From: Cyanoderma ruficeps
Taxonomy: Eukaryota; Chordata; Aves; Passeriformes; Timaliidae
NCBI GenBank assembly: GCA_008694505.1
Contig: VZDJ01000346.1
Location: 7,551,244-7,615,243, forward strand
Length of the DNA: 64,000 nt
Direction of reading: 5' to 3'
Of this stretch, positions 35,091 through 46,877 are shown piece after piece (the stretch's first letter is position 1; each line of letters begins with the position of its first letter). Below the pieces are notes generated by a model, which had not been told where the DNA came from, did not search any database, and saw only the letters and a program-made list of their open reading frames with translations. The translations under genes were made by a program, and so were the position numbers.

Positions 35091-37027
35091 CAGTGACAGG
35101 AACTGAGACAGGTGTTTCTGAGCCTGGGACATATTCTGCCCATCATGCCTTGGTGCTGCAGAGCTGCTCTGGCCATGATCCTGCTGTTGGGAGTTGATCT
35201 ACCAGGTTCACTCAGAAGAGAAAGCAGAGCCTTTCCAGGATGAAGCATTGTCCTGCAGCAGAGAGCAACGCCCTTCAGTTCTGTGGGATTGCAGCCTAAA
35301 AGATGGGAATTTTGTGCCTGGCTGCAGAGTAGTTTTGCTGTGGGATATTCCAGAAGGCACTTTTGTTGATTACCGGGCAAGATATGCTCCTTGCCTCCTT
35401 GGACATGATGGAAGTCCCAGCTTCTTTTTTACTCTCTTGAGTGGAGATTGGATTTCCCATAGCAGTCAGTGATTCAGAATGAGGGGTTTTCTGTGTATAG
35501 CATGTTTCATTTTTTCTTTATCTTCAAACGGTGAAGGGTGAAATGGCATGGAGGCCATCCCCATTTGGGAGCTAAGGCCAGCAAGGCAGTGATCAGCCTA
35601 GGGGTGCTTAGCCCCAAGGTTTGCATTGGACCAGGAGGGAGGAAGACAGAGAGCAAACCACCCCAGAGCTCTCATCCTACAGAGAAACCCCTCAAGGTCC
35701 CTTCAAAGTGAGACAATGGTGACACACGCACAAAAATAGTGTGCACAATAGCACCATCTGGTGACTTTGGCCATCAGATTGTATTTCCATGGCACCATAT
35801 TACCCAGGGGACAATTTCCTGTCCAGTGCCTAGGCTGCTGCTCTCCATGCTCCTTTCATAAAATCAGTGGTTTCAGTTCTTTTGCAGAATAAGAAACAGT
35901 AGACACGTCAGAGTCTTTCAAAACTGCTCCTGCCAATCTTCCATATTGTTGCTGGTGTGACCCCAAATTTTAACATTCTTATGTTTCATTAAAATTTGTT
36001 TTACTTTCTTCTTTTTTTGTGTTCGTTAGGTATTTGGCACATATAGCACTACCTACCAGATGCTAGGAAAACTCTCACAGGCCAGTTATGAAATGCAGCA
36101 TTTTTTCGGCTTTCTTGATGGTTTGTTTCCTATCCCTTGGAAGCAATGTGTCACTGCAATAACACATATTTCTTCAGGTCAACAATCCCACCCTGATCAT
36201 GCTCCACTGCTTCTTCCACTGCCACTAATGCAATATTCTGAACAAAATCCCCCACTCAAGAGTCAGCTTTGTGAGAAGCCAACCACGTTGCCACCCTTTT
36301 TGGCTGGCACATATAAAAGTCTTGAAGTAAGCAGTAAGAAGACAGAAACACAGCCCAGGATTACCACAAAGCATAAGTGCCCAAAGCATCTCCTGTTTCC
36401 TCTGCCTCACCTTTTTTTTTTATTCCTTGTTGCATGAGAAAACAAGAAGTGACAGGAAGTTCTTTTTCACACTCCAGAGAGGATTCTGAAGGTCTTGGTT
36501 GGTTTGAGGCAGCAGTGAAGTAAAACATAAACATGTGAGCCCAGAAAACCTTCCTTGCTCCATTCATCCAAAGCAGAGGGAATTCTATTCATGGATTCCT
36601 CTCAACCAGCTGAGAGTGATGCTTGCTCATGGCTCTCTCCATGACAGGTGCCTCTTCTGGGCTGCCTGCCAGTGTCTGCACACCACACTACAGTCATGCT
36701 GGTGACAAAGGTGTCCTATATACCCCTTCTACTGTGCTCTCCAAACACCTCCTGACGTTTTGTCCTGAGCCATCCAGCACATGGAATTCCTGTCCTAGAG
36801 CAGTTCAAGGGCAGGTCAGTTCCAGAGTTTACACAACCTCATGAGTTTTGGCCAGCTCTCTTTGTATGGTTGGTCTGTGCTGTACCAGCAAATTAATGGA
36901 CACCTGCACTGTGATGTATTCACTCTGTACTACCAATTCATCTTATAAGGATGTCTAATATTACAAAGTCATCATTACATTTAAATATGTTATTGACTAC
37001 TCACTAGGTTATTTTGAATCATTGTGT
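35091..37027. other. unique DNA, no gene seen
   Basis: The longest frame (36060-36437, plus, 125 codons) has no recognised domain. A near-palindromic caccatctggtg lies at about 35751-35762. Confidence 0.45.
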
Positions 37028-37297
37028 TTCGATAGGACAAGGGGTAATGGTTTAAAACTAAAATAAGGTTGATTTAGATTAGATCTAAGAAAGAAGGGGG
37101 TTTTACAATGGGGGTGGTTAAACACTTACAGGTTGCCCTGAGAGGCAGTAGATGCCCCATCCCTGGAAACATTCAAGGTCAGACTGGACAGTGGCTCTGA
37201 GCACACTGATCTAGTTGAAGATGCCCCTGCTCACTGAAGAGGGGTTGGACAAAATGATCTTACAGGTTCCTTCCACCCCAAACTATTCTATGATTAT
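37028..37297 (+). mobile_element. CR1 LINE 3' end
   Basis: Plus-oriented CR1: gataggacaaggggtaatgg, then gatttagattagatctaaga, then agatgccccatccctggaaa, then catctagttg-like text as tgatctagttgaagatgcc, then caccccaaactattctatga. About 270 bases, moderately conserved. Confidence 0.9.
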
Positions 37298-39510
37298 CAG
37301 ACACAATTGAAATGGCATTCACCTTTCCTGTGTAGATGAACAAAGCATATTTTGGGATCAGTCTTACCTGCTGTTTTGATTATGCACTTGCTTAGAGTTT
37401 GATACCCAGAGGAGAAATAGTTGCAATCGTCCAGAAGTTCATACCAAGATTCAGAGTTTCTCATCTAATTACATATGCTGGATGTGGTCAAAGAGCTGGG
37501 ACATTCTTCATTACCAATTTGTTTTCCCTGTGGTTTTGGAATGCCCTGATCCCCTGAAGGCCTAACTCTGCACACAGTGCAGATCAGTGCCACCAATTCA
37601 GGGACGCGCTGGCTTCCTGCAGAGAGAAATGCTCAGATGGAAATCTGTTGTTTCTTCCCCCAGCAGTCATTTTGTCCTGTGCTGAACCATCCCTGAACAA
37701 TCAGGTTGCATCCATTCTAGCAAAACCAACACAGCCAAGGCAGAACTACAGCACTGGCATGTGCTGGTCCAGTTGTTGTCAGCATAGGGCTGGCTGGGCC
37801 CCTCACCCTGCCCCAGGCCTGGCAGCCTTTCCCTCCTCTGCCTCTACTGTGAACAAGGGTAGAACGTGAAAATGGTATTTTTAAATTATGGTGATTTTTT
37901 ATTCTGTGAAGCACTAAGATTTCTCATGGGTGAGTCCCAAAATATCTCCTAGTTATGTATTTTTTAAAATAATTTATCATTATTAGTGCTTCTGTAAGTT
38001 AAGATGCAAGATGAAGTGGGCATCCTTTCTGGCTAGAGTAGAAGCTCGCATCTACTGGAGAAACAATCACTTGGGTGTCTGTTTTTCTCAACTGCTTTTT
38101 CTTGTAAAATATTTTAAAATTAGATCAGCAGTTTTTTAACCCCATTCTTTTCCCCACATAGGCATCATGTCCCATGCACCTTACCAGCACCCTTTCTTGT
38201 GCTGAGGGCTGCTGAAAAGGTCAATAAGGAAAGCTTGGCTGTGAAATATTACCTTAAACATAATTTGTTTGCCCATATTTCCTAAGTGTGTGCTTTGTTT
38301 CAAAACTTGAGGAAAACCCAGCTTTACACTTGGGGAAAAAATCCTGAGAAGGTGCTCTTAGTGAAGGTGGTCAATAGATAGATCAAAAATAATATTTCCC
38401 CAAACTTTCCTGGCTCAGCTACCTGCAAGGGCTCATACCACAGCATTTCCAGAGAGGAAAGAGAAGTAGTATCAATCCCTCTTGCTGAAACAGCTCCACT
38501 TGGCAAGGAGTTGGGAAAGAGCATTTGGACCACAAGAAGAGAGCAGGCAAGAGTGCTCTCAGCCTCAATCATCTGCCCAAAGAGGGACTTTGAGGGTTTC
38601 ATTTTTGCTCTAACATGTATCATTACAGTTCCTGAAATGACTAATTAACATACAACAATCAACTGATTATCAGAGCAGGACTGTGACCCTCCCCTGGCCA
38701 GACTCCTGCAGAGCACAACAGGTGCAGACAGCACTGCCTCAAGCCCCTGGGCCACAGGGTTGGAACAACATCCAGCCTAGGAAAAATGCCAAGCTCTTGT
38801 AGGCTGCCAAATGGAGGTGAGGTGCTCTTCATTAGGCCAGTGCAGAGTTTCAGGTGCCTCAGGACTTGTCAGATGCCAGAAAGAAGAGTCATGGTTTGGA
38901 CTTAGGTCAAGAGGTCCCTACACAGCATTAACAACTCTCTGAGCTCCTCAGGAACAGGATCTTAAGTCCCAGGCAGTGGCTTAGGGAGGCAGCACGGCTT
39001 TCCTGGCATAACCAGCACCACACTGGCCACAGCTGTGTCAGCAGCTCTGTGGACCCACAGCAGCACTGCTGTCCTCTCCCACACCTCTGCCTGACCCTGG
39101 TTTCTCAAGCCAAACTCAGTCCCTTAGCCCCAGGTTCCACATTGCTTCCATGTCCTGTTGGCAGAAGGCTGCACAGCAGTGACACCTCTGAAGGAAGCCC
39201 TAAGCAAGGCCCTTGGCCTCATCCCTTACCTGCTCCCATGCCTGGGAGACCTCTGAGAGCAGACTGCCCATCCCACTTTTACTGTCTGAATCCACTGTGG
39301 TTGCCAGGGAGGCACCTTTCACCTCTTCCAGCCCGTGTTGAAGCTCAGGCTGGAAGGGTCTCAGGAGAAGCAGAGGTCAGTTCCTGCGGGTACTTCATGG
39401 CTGCATTTTTGCATATGCCAAACATCCTGGAAAGCTCTGCTTTCTTTTTTGTTGTTTGGGGGTTTTTTCCATTTTAGTTTGGTTTGATTTGTGGAGGTGG
39501 GGTTTCAGGG
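37298..39510. other. unique DNA, no gene seen
   Basis: A 142-codon frame at 39049-39477 (plus) is Pro/Leu/Ser-rich, runs into the pyrimidine tract and has no domain. I judge it chance. A repeat-free AT-rich bit (catacaacaatcaactgatta, minus one base) lies at 38648-38672. Confidence 0.45.
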
Positions 39511-39690
39511 GTTTTTTCCCTTTCCCTTTCCCTTTCCCTTTCCCTTTCCTCCTTTCCCTCTCCAAGGCCAAGACACACTCTTGGCACCTGCCTCTTACAG
39601 CCNCTTTCCCTTTCCTTCCCCTTTCCCCTCCCCTTCTCTCTCCTCGTCTCTCTCTCTCCTTCTCTCTCCTTCTCTCTCCTGTTCCATTTT
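39511..39690. repeat. polypyrimidine tract: (TTTCCC)n then C/T-rich run
   Basis: About five to six perfect TTTCCC units (39515-39548) are followed by a short unique interval. After that comes an irregular cttccc/ctctct tract up to about 39683. A single N lies at 39603. Long homopurine-homopyrimidine DNA can form triplex (H-DNA) and is hard to sequence. The open frames that cross it in all phases (Pro-Phe-Ser or Gly-Lys repeats) are artefacts of the repeat. Confidence 0.9.
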
Positions 39691-41536
39691 TTCTTCTTTT
39701 TGTGTATCTAAGGATTTGTCTTTGAAAATAAGCTGAAAACTGAATCAGGGAAATGATGGAAAGGAGCAAATCCAAAGAAAATATTGGGGCAATAATGAAG
39801 ACCTGGTTGAGGGAGAAACCATGAATGAGTAAACTTCTGTCTCAGGCATGAGGGAAGTGTGAAGGTAGCAGCAGAGTGGCTGGGGGTGATTCCCCAGCAG
39901 CAGTCACCTCTCCTGACACTGGGTGTTCTGAGGGCCCCCCCAGTGGCATCTCAGCCTGTCCCGCCCCAGTAGGACCCCAGGGAGAGCAGTGAGGGTGAGA
40001 GGAGCCTTTCTCCTCCACCTCATAAGGGGGCAAAGGGGCAGAGGAGAAAGGCTCGTCCATGAGAAGACAAAAACAGGTCAGCTTTCTTCATGTTTTTGCT
40101 CCTGCAGGATTAATTTAGTGAAAAATACTGCATTACACTAAACATTCAACTTTTCTGTAACTATAACAATGGAGAAAGCAAATTCTTGTGAAGTTTTACA
40201 GTGCACCTTTTTGTCAAGTCAGGAATATGCAGCTTTTATCTAGTGAACACCCTCTGCCCCCCTCACCCCATGCACCATACATACTTTCTGAATCCCAGAC
40301 AACTCACAGATATCAGTACAAAGATGAAGGTAAAACAGTCATTACTTGCATGGCTAGGGGGCATCTGATGTAAAGTGCATTCCCTGGGTTTTGGGTTATG
40401 GTTTGTAAAGAAGTGCAGAACACTTTCATCTCCCCTTTCAGCCCATCTGTGGCTTCAGTTGACAGGACAAAATGCGGCACAACAGAGCCAGACAATAAAC
40501 TATTGTACAGTGGAACGGGAAGCAACAGGTAGTGTTTAGAGGAATTAAATTATTTTTGGATCTGATACTGATAATCAGTTTAGGCGAGGGGTATCCAGTG
40601 CAAATTTATACAACATTTTTAAAAGACTGGGAGCACTCAAGAAACAGATAAGTTAAAGTGCAGTATAAATGAACCATTCATGAACTCTGAGACTTCCTTG
40701 CCTGCATACAAAGCACATGAGAACAGACCTTGTTGCCTGTCATACTGGACTTTTTTTACTTAACAGTTGTGAGCCATTCTTGTGCAGTATGTCTGATACT
40801 GGTGAGACAGCTTTGTGCCTTTTTCAGAGGAACAGAGAACATATTAATATGACATTCCTGGAAACACAAAAAAGTACTGGATATCATTCTATCTTCAAAA
40901 ATCTGTATTTCATCCAAACAATAATGTGAAACTTTCACATGACATTCATCTGTTAAAAACTGAGGCACTGGAAGTCAGTCTAATGTGCAGCTATTTAAAA
41001 CAGCTGCTAGAGTAATGCTTATTTAATTAATCTAAGATTTGTGACATCCTAGATGTCTGTGCAATGGTTCCCATCCAAAGCCATGCCACTTTTTGAAAGT
41101 AGCCACTGTAGATGGGCCAGAGGTCCCATTGCCTGTTCTAGGCAAAAAATGCTGGGATCACAGTGGTGTGGGCCAGTAAAGTTCTCTGCTCTCATGGTGT
41201 ATATTTATATATAGAAAATGCCTGAGTCTTCAGCCCTTGCTTCAGGTCTGCTTGGCAGGAGCCCTCCCCTGCAAGGCTGAGCTGGGCACTGTCACCAGTC
41301 AGGCAGCTGAAGGGGAAGCAGGACTGACACTTCCTTTGCAGGAAGGCAGGGAATAAGAAGGAAAGCAGGCTCCTACTGGTTATCTGGTAAAAGCAATAAA
41401 GGGCTTTCTACAGCTGTCAGGATGACCCAGGGAAATCTACCAGGCCGCATCAACTCGACCCTGTTTTCTGTCCCAAGGCCAAAGAGTTGACACGTCAAAA
41501 CCTTGCTGTCAGTTCCTGCCTCAGCCCAGATCTCTG
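39691..41536. other. unique DNA, no gene seen
   Basis: GC-richer at 39850-40060. The rest is ordinary, with frames of 72 codons or fewer. Confidence 0.45.
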
Positions 41537-41580
41537 TGGGGGCTGATCCTGCAAGGTCCTGAGCACCTTTGAGCAGAAGC
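41537..41580. repeat. relic of ancient palindromic amniote repeat
   Basis: Ggggctgatcctgcaaggtc then ctgagcacctttgagcag closely follow an old sauropsid repeat that I remember as 'GGCCTGATCCTGCAAGGTGCTGAGCGCCC...'. Only one arm of the palindrome survives. Confidence 0.5.
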
Positions 41581-42280
41581 CTGGAAACCCTTTTGTCCTG
41601 ACAGCAAAATACATGAGAAAGTATTATTTGCAGTCAATGGAGCTCAAACTGGACTGTTGTTCCCATTGTCCCCATTTTCACTGTCATTCTACAGTGTTTG
41701 CACTTCATACAGGTTTGTTTTCTATGGCGTGTGTCCATCTGAGGTGCCCTGTCACCTGCTCAAGCAAAGGATTCACCTGGAACTACGTAAACAGACTTTA
41801 GTCAAGTGAAGAGCAGCTCCAGCATCTATTCCATCTAACTCCAACAGTTATTGCAAATAAGAGGAATATTTGTTTGTGTGTGCTGTTCTCATCTGGCCTG
41901 GCCCTAAGATATCATCAGTACATGCATATGAAGGAAGTTTGTCAGAACAGAGCTTGTGCTGTTGGGGATCCTCAGAAATGAGGAGAAATCAAGGACAGAT
42001 GTAAAAAAAGAGTGGGGGTTTTTTTAAAGAATGCAGAAAAAAATCAGGTCTTTTCTGATGATCTGTTGTACCATGTCTAGAGACATCCAAGAGTAAAACA
42101 AGAAGTTTAAATTCTACTTCAAGTGAAAATATTAACTCAAACTTTAACATGGAGCTGCTACCAACATCTTCATTTTTATATCATGTAAGCACATATGCCA
42201 CCACAGAGCTATTAATTTCCATGCACAGAAACTTTTGAAGGCACAGCACCAGCTGCTTAAATATGTCTATAATTATTCAC
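41581..42280. other. unique DNA, no gene seen
   Basis: Short frames only. A T run lies near 42019. No recognised repeat. Confidence 0.45.
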
Positions 42281-42323
42281 GCATTAACACCTACTGAATT
42301 AGCAGCATTAGCACCTACTGAAT
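42281..42323. repeat. tandem duplication, period 24
   Basis: Gcattaacacctactgaatt (42281) is followed at once by gcattagcacctactgaat (42305), with one substitution between copies. Confidence 0.85.
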
Positions 42324-43467
42324 CATCTTGTATGCGTTTAAATAAATTAAGGCTGGGATTCAGTAGCACTGGCCTGGGAGGCTGTAGTTGCTGGAGTTAT
42401 AGATGTGGTGCTGCCTGACCTGCAGAGCAGGTGAAAGGTGATGCAAAAACCTTTTTGAAAGAGCCTGTCCTCTAATTGGTAGCAGTGCAACCTGTCAGGC
42501 AACAGTGGTTGGCACTGAAATATATTTCCTCTGATTCTTTGTTTCTGTTTCAATTGAGGAAGATTCTTATAACCCCTTTTTTTTCTTTGGTTGTTTTTTT
42601 CACTCCTGCACTCTTTTTACTAGGCCCCATTAGGAAACTCACATTTCTCCATCTGTCTCAGAGCTTATTTTATGTGGAAATATTTCAAAACTCATGCAGC
42701 TCTTGTTCAGCCCCATACAATTGAAAGAAATTCAAAGTTGGGCAGGGCACCAAGTCAGCAGACATTAATAACATTACTTGCAACCATTCAAAACCTGTCA
42801 TTTGTTAAGCCTGTCCCTCTCATTCCAACAGGCATAAATCATGTGTATAAATGAGCTCCTACCCACAAAGGAGAGCTGATTTTAACATCTAAGCCTGTGC
42901 TGTCACCATCAGGATTTTTTCTCTCCACTATTTTATTTTTGAGTCCAAGACCAGAAGGGAGGTGGCTCAGTGCAAATACACCTCAGGAACGTTTTTGGGA
43001 AAAGAAGTTAAGCAACTTCTACATGAAAACTTCAGCTCTTCCCACTCAGAACCCCCATAAACATCCAGCATGGCAGAAGCACCCTTCACATCCCACTGTT
43101 AGCACCTCCCACAATCAGGTGGGGAGAGGGGCTGACCAAGGGGAGGGCAGTGGGTGTCCCTGCTGCCTGAGCAATGATGGGGCTCTGGAGGGACCATCCT
43201 CCCACACTACCTATCTCACTCTTGCCACTTGCTCTACAAGCACTGAAAAGTCTGTGTCCAGTGGTGTCCTTCTGCAAAAGACCTGTAAATCTGAAGAGAA
43301 AGTAAATCTTGACACCACCACTCTAAATTGCCATGGGGCTGAGGGCTGGTGGTTATAGAACATCCCACCCACCAGGCAGGCCCTCATCCCCGCCCTCATC
43401 CTGCTCCTGCAGGCACCAACATGCTGCTTCCTATGAGGTAGCCTCCCAGGCACTGGGACTGACCTCA
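42324..43467. other. unique DNA, no gene seen
   Basis: A 153-codon plus frame (42897-43358) has no domain and opposite-strand frames overlap it. T runs lie near 42580-42600. Confidence 0.45.
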
Positions 43468-43718
43468 CAAACTGAAACACAAGAAATTTCATTTAAAACA
43501 TAGGAGAAAAACATTTTTATGTGGAGGGCAATCAAGCACTGGTACAGGCTGACCAGGGACGTGGTGAAGTCTCCATCCTTGGAGATATTCAAAGTCTAAC
43601 AGGACACAGGTTTATCAACCTGCTGCAGCTGATGGTGTTGGAGCAAGGATTGGACCAGACAATCTCCAGAAGTGCCTGTCAGCTTTAGATATTTTTCCCT
43701 ACTGTGACTCCATGACTT
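43468..43718 (+). mobile_element. CR1 LINE 3' end
   Basis: Plus-oriented: acaagaaatttcatttaaaa, then caagcactggtacaggctga, then ccatccttggagatattcaa, then accagacaatctccagaagt, then a worn tail (tgactccatgact). About 250 bases. Confidence 0.85.
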
Positions 43719-44417
43719 TTCCTCCCAGATACCCTCAGACACTGTATTTCTGCTGTGTGCCTCCCAACTCTAATACATCTTTAGTCCAAACCATCTTGCT
43801 GTGGCCAGAAACTATCCTCTACTGTACTGTGAGGCAACAGCCTTGAGAGCACATTCACCCTGGGCAGGAGTGCCTGCTACCCATCAGGTCATGGCAAGAG
43901 AAGAGGCATCCTTCTCTTTTCATGCATTTCTGTATATTCCTTGCTCATATCTGGTGCCCACAACTAGAGCCGAGAGACCAGGCTGTGGAAGGACGTGGTG
44001 CCCAGGACTGTGCACAGCTGCAACCCTGCAGCACTGTCATCTTCCCACACACACAGTGTCTGAGCAGCACATATGGCTGTAGATGATCATGGCAAGTGTT
44101 GTCCCAACCACAGGCTTCCTGCCATGAAAAATTATAGTGGCTGGGAAATTGTAGCTTTCTGGGACAGGCCATTACAAAGAAGCTCTTTTGAACCTACTCA
44201 AGTTTTTTGTGCTCAAGTTAGCCTGAATCACTCTAGCTGGCATTTTTTTTGTTCATACTCTCACTCATTATGAAGTTGGGGATTTGAATTTTATTTAATC
44301 TGCAAAAATACCTAAGGATGTTTTTTCCTTCAGCAAGAGTTGTGGAATCTTGCTCCCTAGAGATATTCTTTTTTATATTTCTGGAGCTAGGCAAGATGAC
44401 TCCTCAGGCCTCTAGGT
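43719..44417. other. unique DNA, no gene seen
   Basis: Frames of 93 codons or fewer overlap on both strands (43801-44273). No recognised repeat. Confidence 0.45.
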
Positions 44418-44460
44418 TATGAGTACACTAAGAAGTAGTGTACTATGAGTACACTAAGAA
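44418..44460. repeat. direct duplication containing a perfect hairpin
   Basis: The 17-base word tatgagtacactaagaa is at 44418-44434 and 44444-44460. Between and partly inside the copies lies a perfect inverted repeat: agtacacta (44422-44430), five-base loop, tagtgtact (44436-44444). The two symmetries together suggest hairpin-assisted template switching. Confidence 0.85.
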
Positions 44461-45820
44461 AGTGCTAAACCCAATCCTATTTGTCACAGTAAAACCCAGG
44501 GACTGTATGACCACTGTGACCTCCAGCATCCTTCTCAGAGTCATAATGCATCCTCTGGAATCCTCATATCAGTCTGTTTCTGCTGACAAGTTTCAAACCA
44601 ATTAGAAGTTCCAGTCTGTCACAAGTTGATTTGGCTCCCTCCTTCTAGTGAACAATCTCATGTGTAATATAGCAATCAGGCTACCACAAACCTCAGCAAA
44701 GCCCTTGCTGATTTAAAATGCTGCACCTGGGGGGCTTCCCAAGATGGAGAAATGCTTTGTAGATGTTGTCTTCAACAATTTTCAATCTAAGGCTTGTTCC
44801 TTTGCCTTTTTGGGAAACTTCCAGACATTGCTCTCATTTTTTTTGCAGAGCCTTCAGCTCATATTTTATACCCTCTTTTAATTCCTTCTCTGACATCTCC
44901 AGCTGCTTCAAGTCTTAATTCCAACTGCAAAGTCCATGGGTCTTGTTTTAGACCTTGTCTGTAATTTTTTTTCTTTCCCTAATTCCAGACATGTAATTTT
45001 GGTATTTCCACCATTTGGTTCTTCTCACTTCAATGACACCATCAGCTCACAACCCTTTTGCCATGATTGCTTTTCTGCCTGGCTCCTGGCTGTGCTTCCC
45101 GACCCAGGCATTACAGGGAGCTCTCCTGCTCATTTCAATTAAGAAAAGTAGATGGCAGAATCAGGGATTTCACTGACATGATCCCATTCAATAACAAAAA
45201 TAAAAAAGAGAAAACATGTTCTGCAATCACGTTTGGACTCAAAATAGCAAGATACAATTTCTTTGCTATTTCTATCCTCCATTCCCAGGCAGTACTGTAC
45301 TCCAGGATCACATTACAAACACCTCCCTCTGGCTGTCTTTAGCTGAACACTGCCATTTTTGCCTACTTTTCTGCTGACCTCGCTTCATTTCTCATGTCAT
45401 GGTCCTACAACAAGTAACAGTCAGCCAATGGCTACTTGCCCCGAGTGAAACCTCTCTGCTCACACAGCTTCCCTCCCACCAGCCCTGCCTGCTGCCCACT
45501 GTTTCATTGATGGATTTTTTTGTTTTGTTTTGCTTGTCATATACTTGCAAGCTTCCCCATTTCTTAGAAGAGATGTAGGGGATGATTCATGTTGGTTTGT
45601 GTTGTGAGTAAGCCTAGGAAATGTTGCTAGGTGAGCAGCACTGTCTTCCTCCTACTGCCTCCCACCAAGGTGGGACCCCAAATCCACATCCTACACCTGT
45701 GCCCCCCACTACCTGTAAAATGCAGGAGCACATCTCAGGCCATCCTCACCACTCACTTCCTGACTACTTACTACACTTTTTGCTTTACCTTCTGAACTCA
45801 ACTCATCTTTCTCCTCATAG
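44461..45820. other. unique, partly pyrimidine-rich DNA
   Basis: 44800-45130 is T/C-rich on the plus strand. Frames there are short. No named repeat or gene. Confidence 0.4.
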
Positions 45821-45910
45821 ATATAGGTATATAGACAGAGATAGAGATAGAGATAGATATAGANTACCTACATACCTACATACATAGTTATAGATGATGT
45901 AGATATATAT
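45821..45910. repeat. compound microsatellite (ATAGAG/GATATA, then ACATACCT)
   Basis: Repeats of gatag/agatag at 45821-45863 and of ctacatac at 45866-45885 are separated by an N at 45864. They grade into tatata text. Frames that read Tyr-Arg-Asp or Ser-Leu repeats here are artefacts. Confidence 0.9.
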
Positions 45911-46481
45911 ACTTGCAAAGGCCAAGGCAGGAGCACCAGCTCTGGACTCTGTCAAGGCACCAGCTTTCCCTGGAGATAAAGGACACGTGCCCAACAGCAC
46001 CTGTAGGAGCCTGCATCAGAGCTAGCAGCATCCATTACCCCCAGCTTTAGATATGCTGCTTAGAAGTGCTTTGGGGTCAGTTAGAGACCAGTCTGGGACA
46101 CTCTGCTTTCCAGCAAGCCAAGTTTTAAGTTTTTCAAAGATAAATTTATTCCCAGAGCCAGATGCAAGTAGCTTTTATAATATCTGCATTTTGCTTTACT
46201 CTATACCCTATTCCTATTATCCCAAAAGATTAAAATTTGATTGCTATTCTCCAGTTAAAGTATAATTGGTTTTTTTCCGAACCATCATCAAAATAGCATT
46301 GAGTTTTGCATGGTTGCAAGGGTACCAGAAAGGTCAGATGTATCAAATGCATACAGCTTAAACACCGCGCTTCTACCCTCACAGGCACACACACCCAGAA
46401 CAGAGACCAGGAGGAACACTAAAAAGCTCCATAGAAGTATTTATTTTTAAAATAGAAGCTATAGCTCAGCTCCACACTGAC
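45911..46481. other. unique DNA, no gene seen
   Basis: Nothing recognised. Confidence 0.45.
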
Positions 46482-46877
46482 TTGCATGACAGTTGCCTGT
46501 GCTGGTTCTTTGCAGGGGTCTGTGAAGCGTTGCCTGCAGCAGCCAGACAGGCTGATAAACCCCTGACAGATCCTGCAGGGTTGGAAGGACTCAGCACAGT
46601 GATTCTCACAGCCAGCCAGCACCACCACTCTGTATTGACATTGGCAGGGCTGCATGGGTCTGTCAGAGGGAAACTGGTGACATCATGCAGCCTTCATCCT
46701 TCCATGGTGACCCACATCAAAGGCAATTTAATTGCTGCCCAGAGGAATGGACATTCTGTAATATACAATGAATCACGTTTTGAAGTCCTAGGAGGTCATA
46801 CACAGCTCCTGGCAAATCTAGTGGAGGAAGGTGATGTGGATGACAACCCTTTACAGCAGATCCCAGAGAGATTGTAA
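46482..46877 (+). other. 131-codon open frame, unrecognised
   Basis: The frame is open only from a TTG codon. Its first ATG lies far inside (near 46701), leaving roughly 59 codons. The C-terminal part is acidic and lacks the Trp/Cys/His bias of most chance frames here. I can match it to no family. No splice-site or promoter evidence supports it, and it is most likely chance. Confidence 0.2.

Noticed and set aside
39515..39548. Interstitial telomere repeat
   Set aside because: The unit is TTTCCC, not the vertebrate telomeric TTAGGG/CCCTAA.
39395..39775. Overlapping open frames with Pro-Phe-Ser or Gly-Lys repeats
   Set aside because: They are translations of the polypyrimidine tract in every phase.
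42347..42410. Ancient repeat-like text (ggctgggattcagtagcac)
   Set aside because: Only a few words fit, with no second arm or conserved order.
42897..43358. 153-codon frame as a gene
   Set aside because: No domain, frames open on the opposite strand, no splice or promoter evidence.
45621..46000. Open frames crossing the microsatellite
   Set aside because: Their repeated Tyr-Arg-Asp and Ser-Leu stretches come from the simple repeat.
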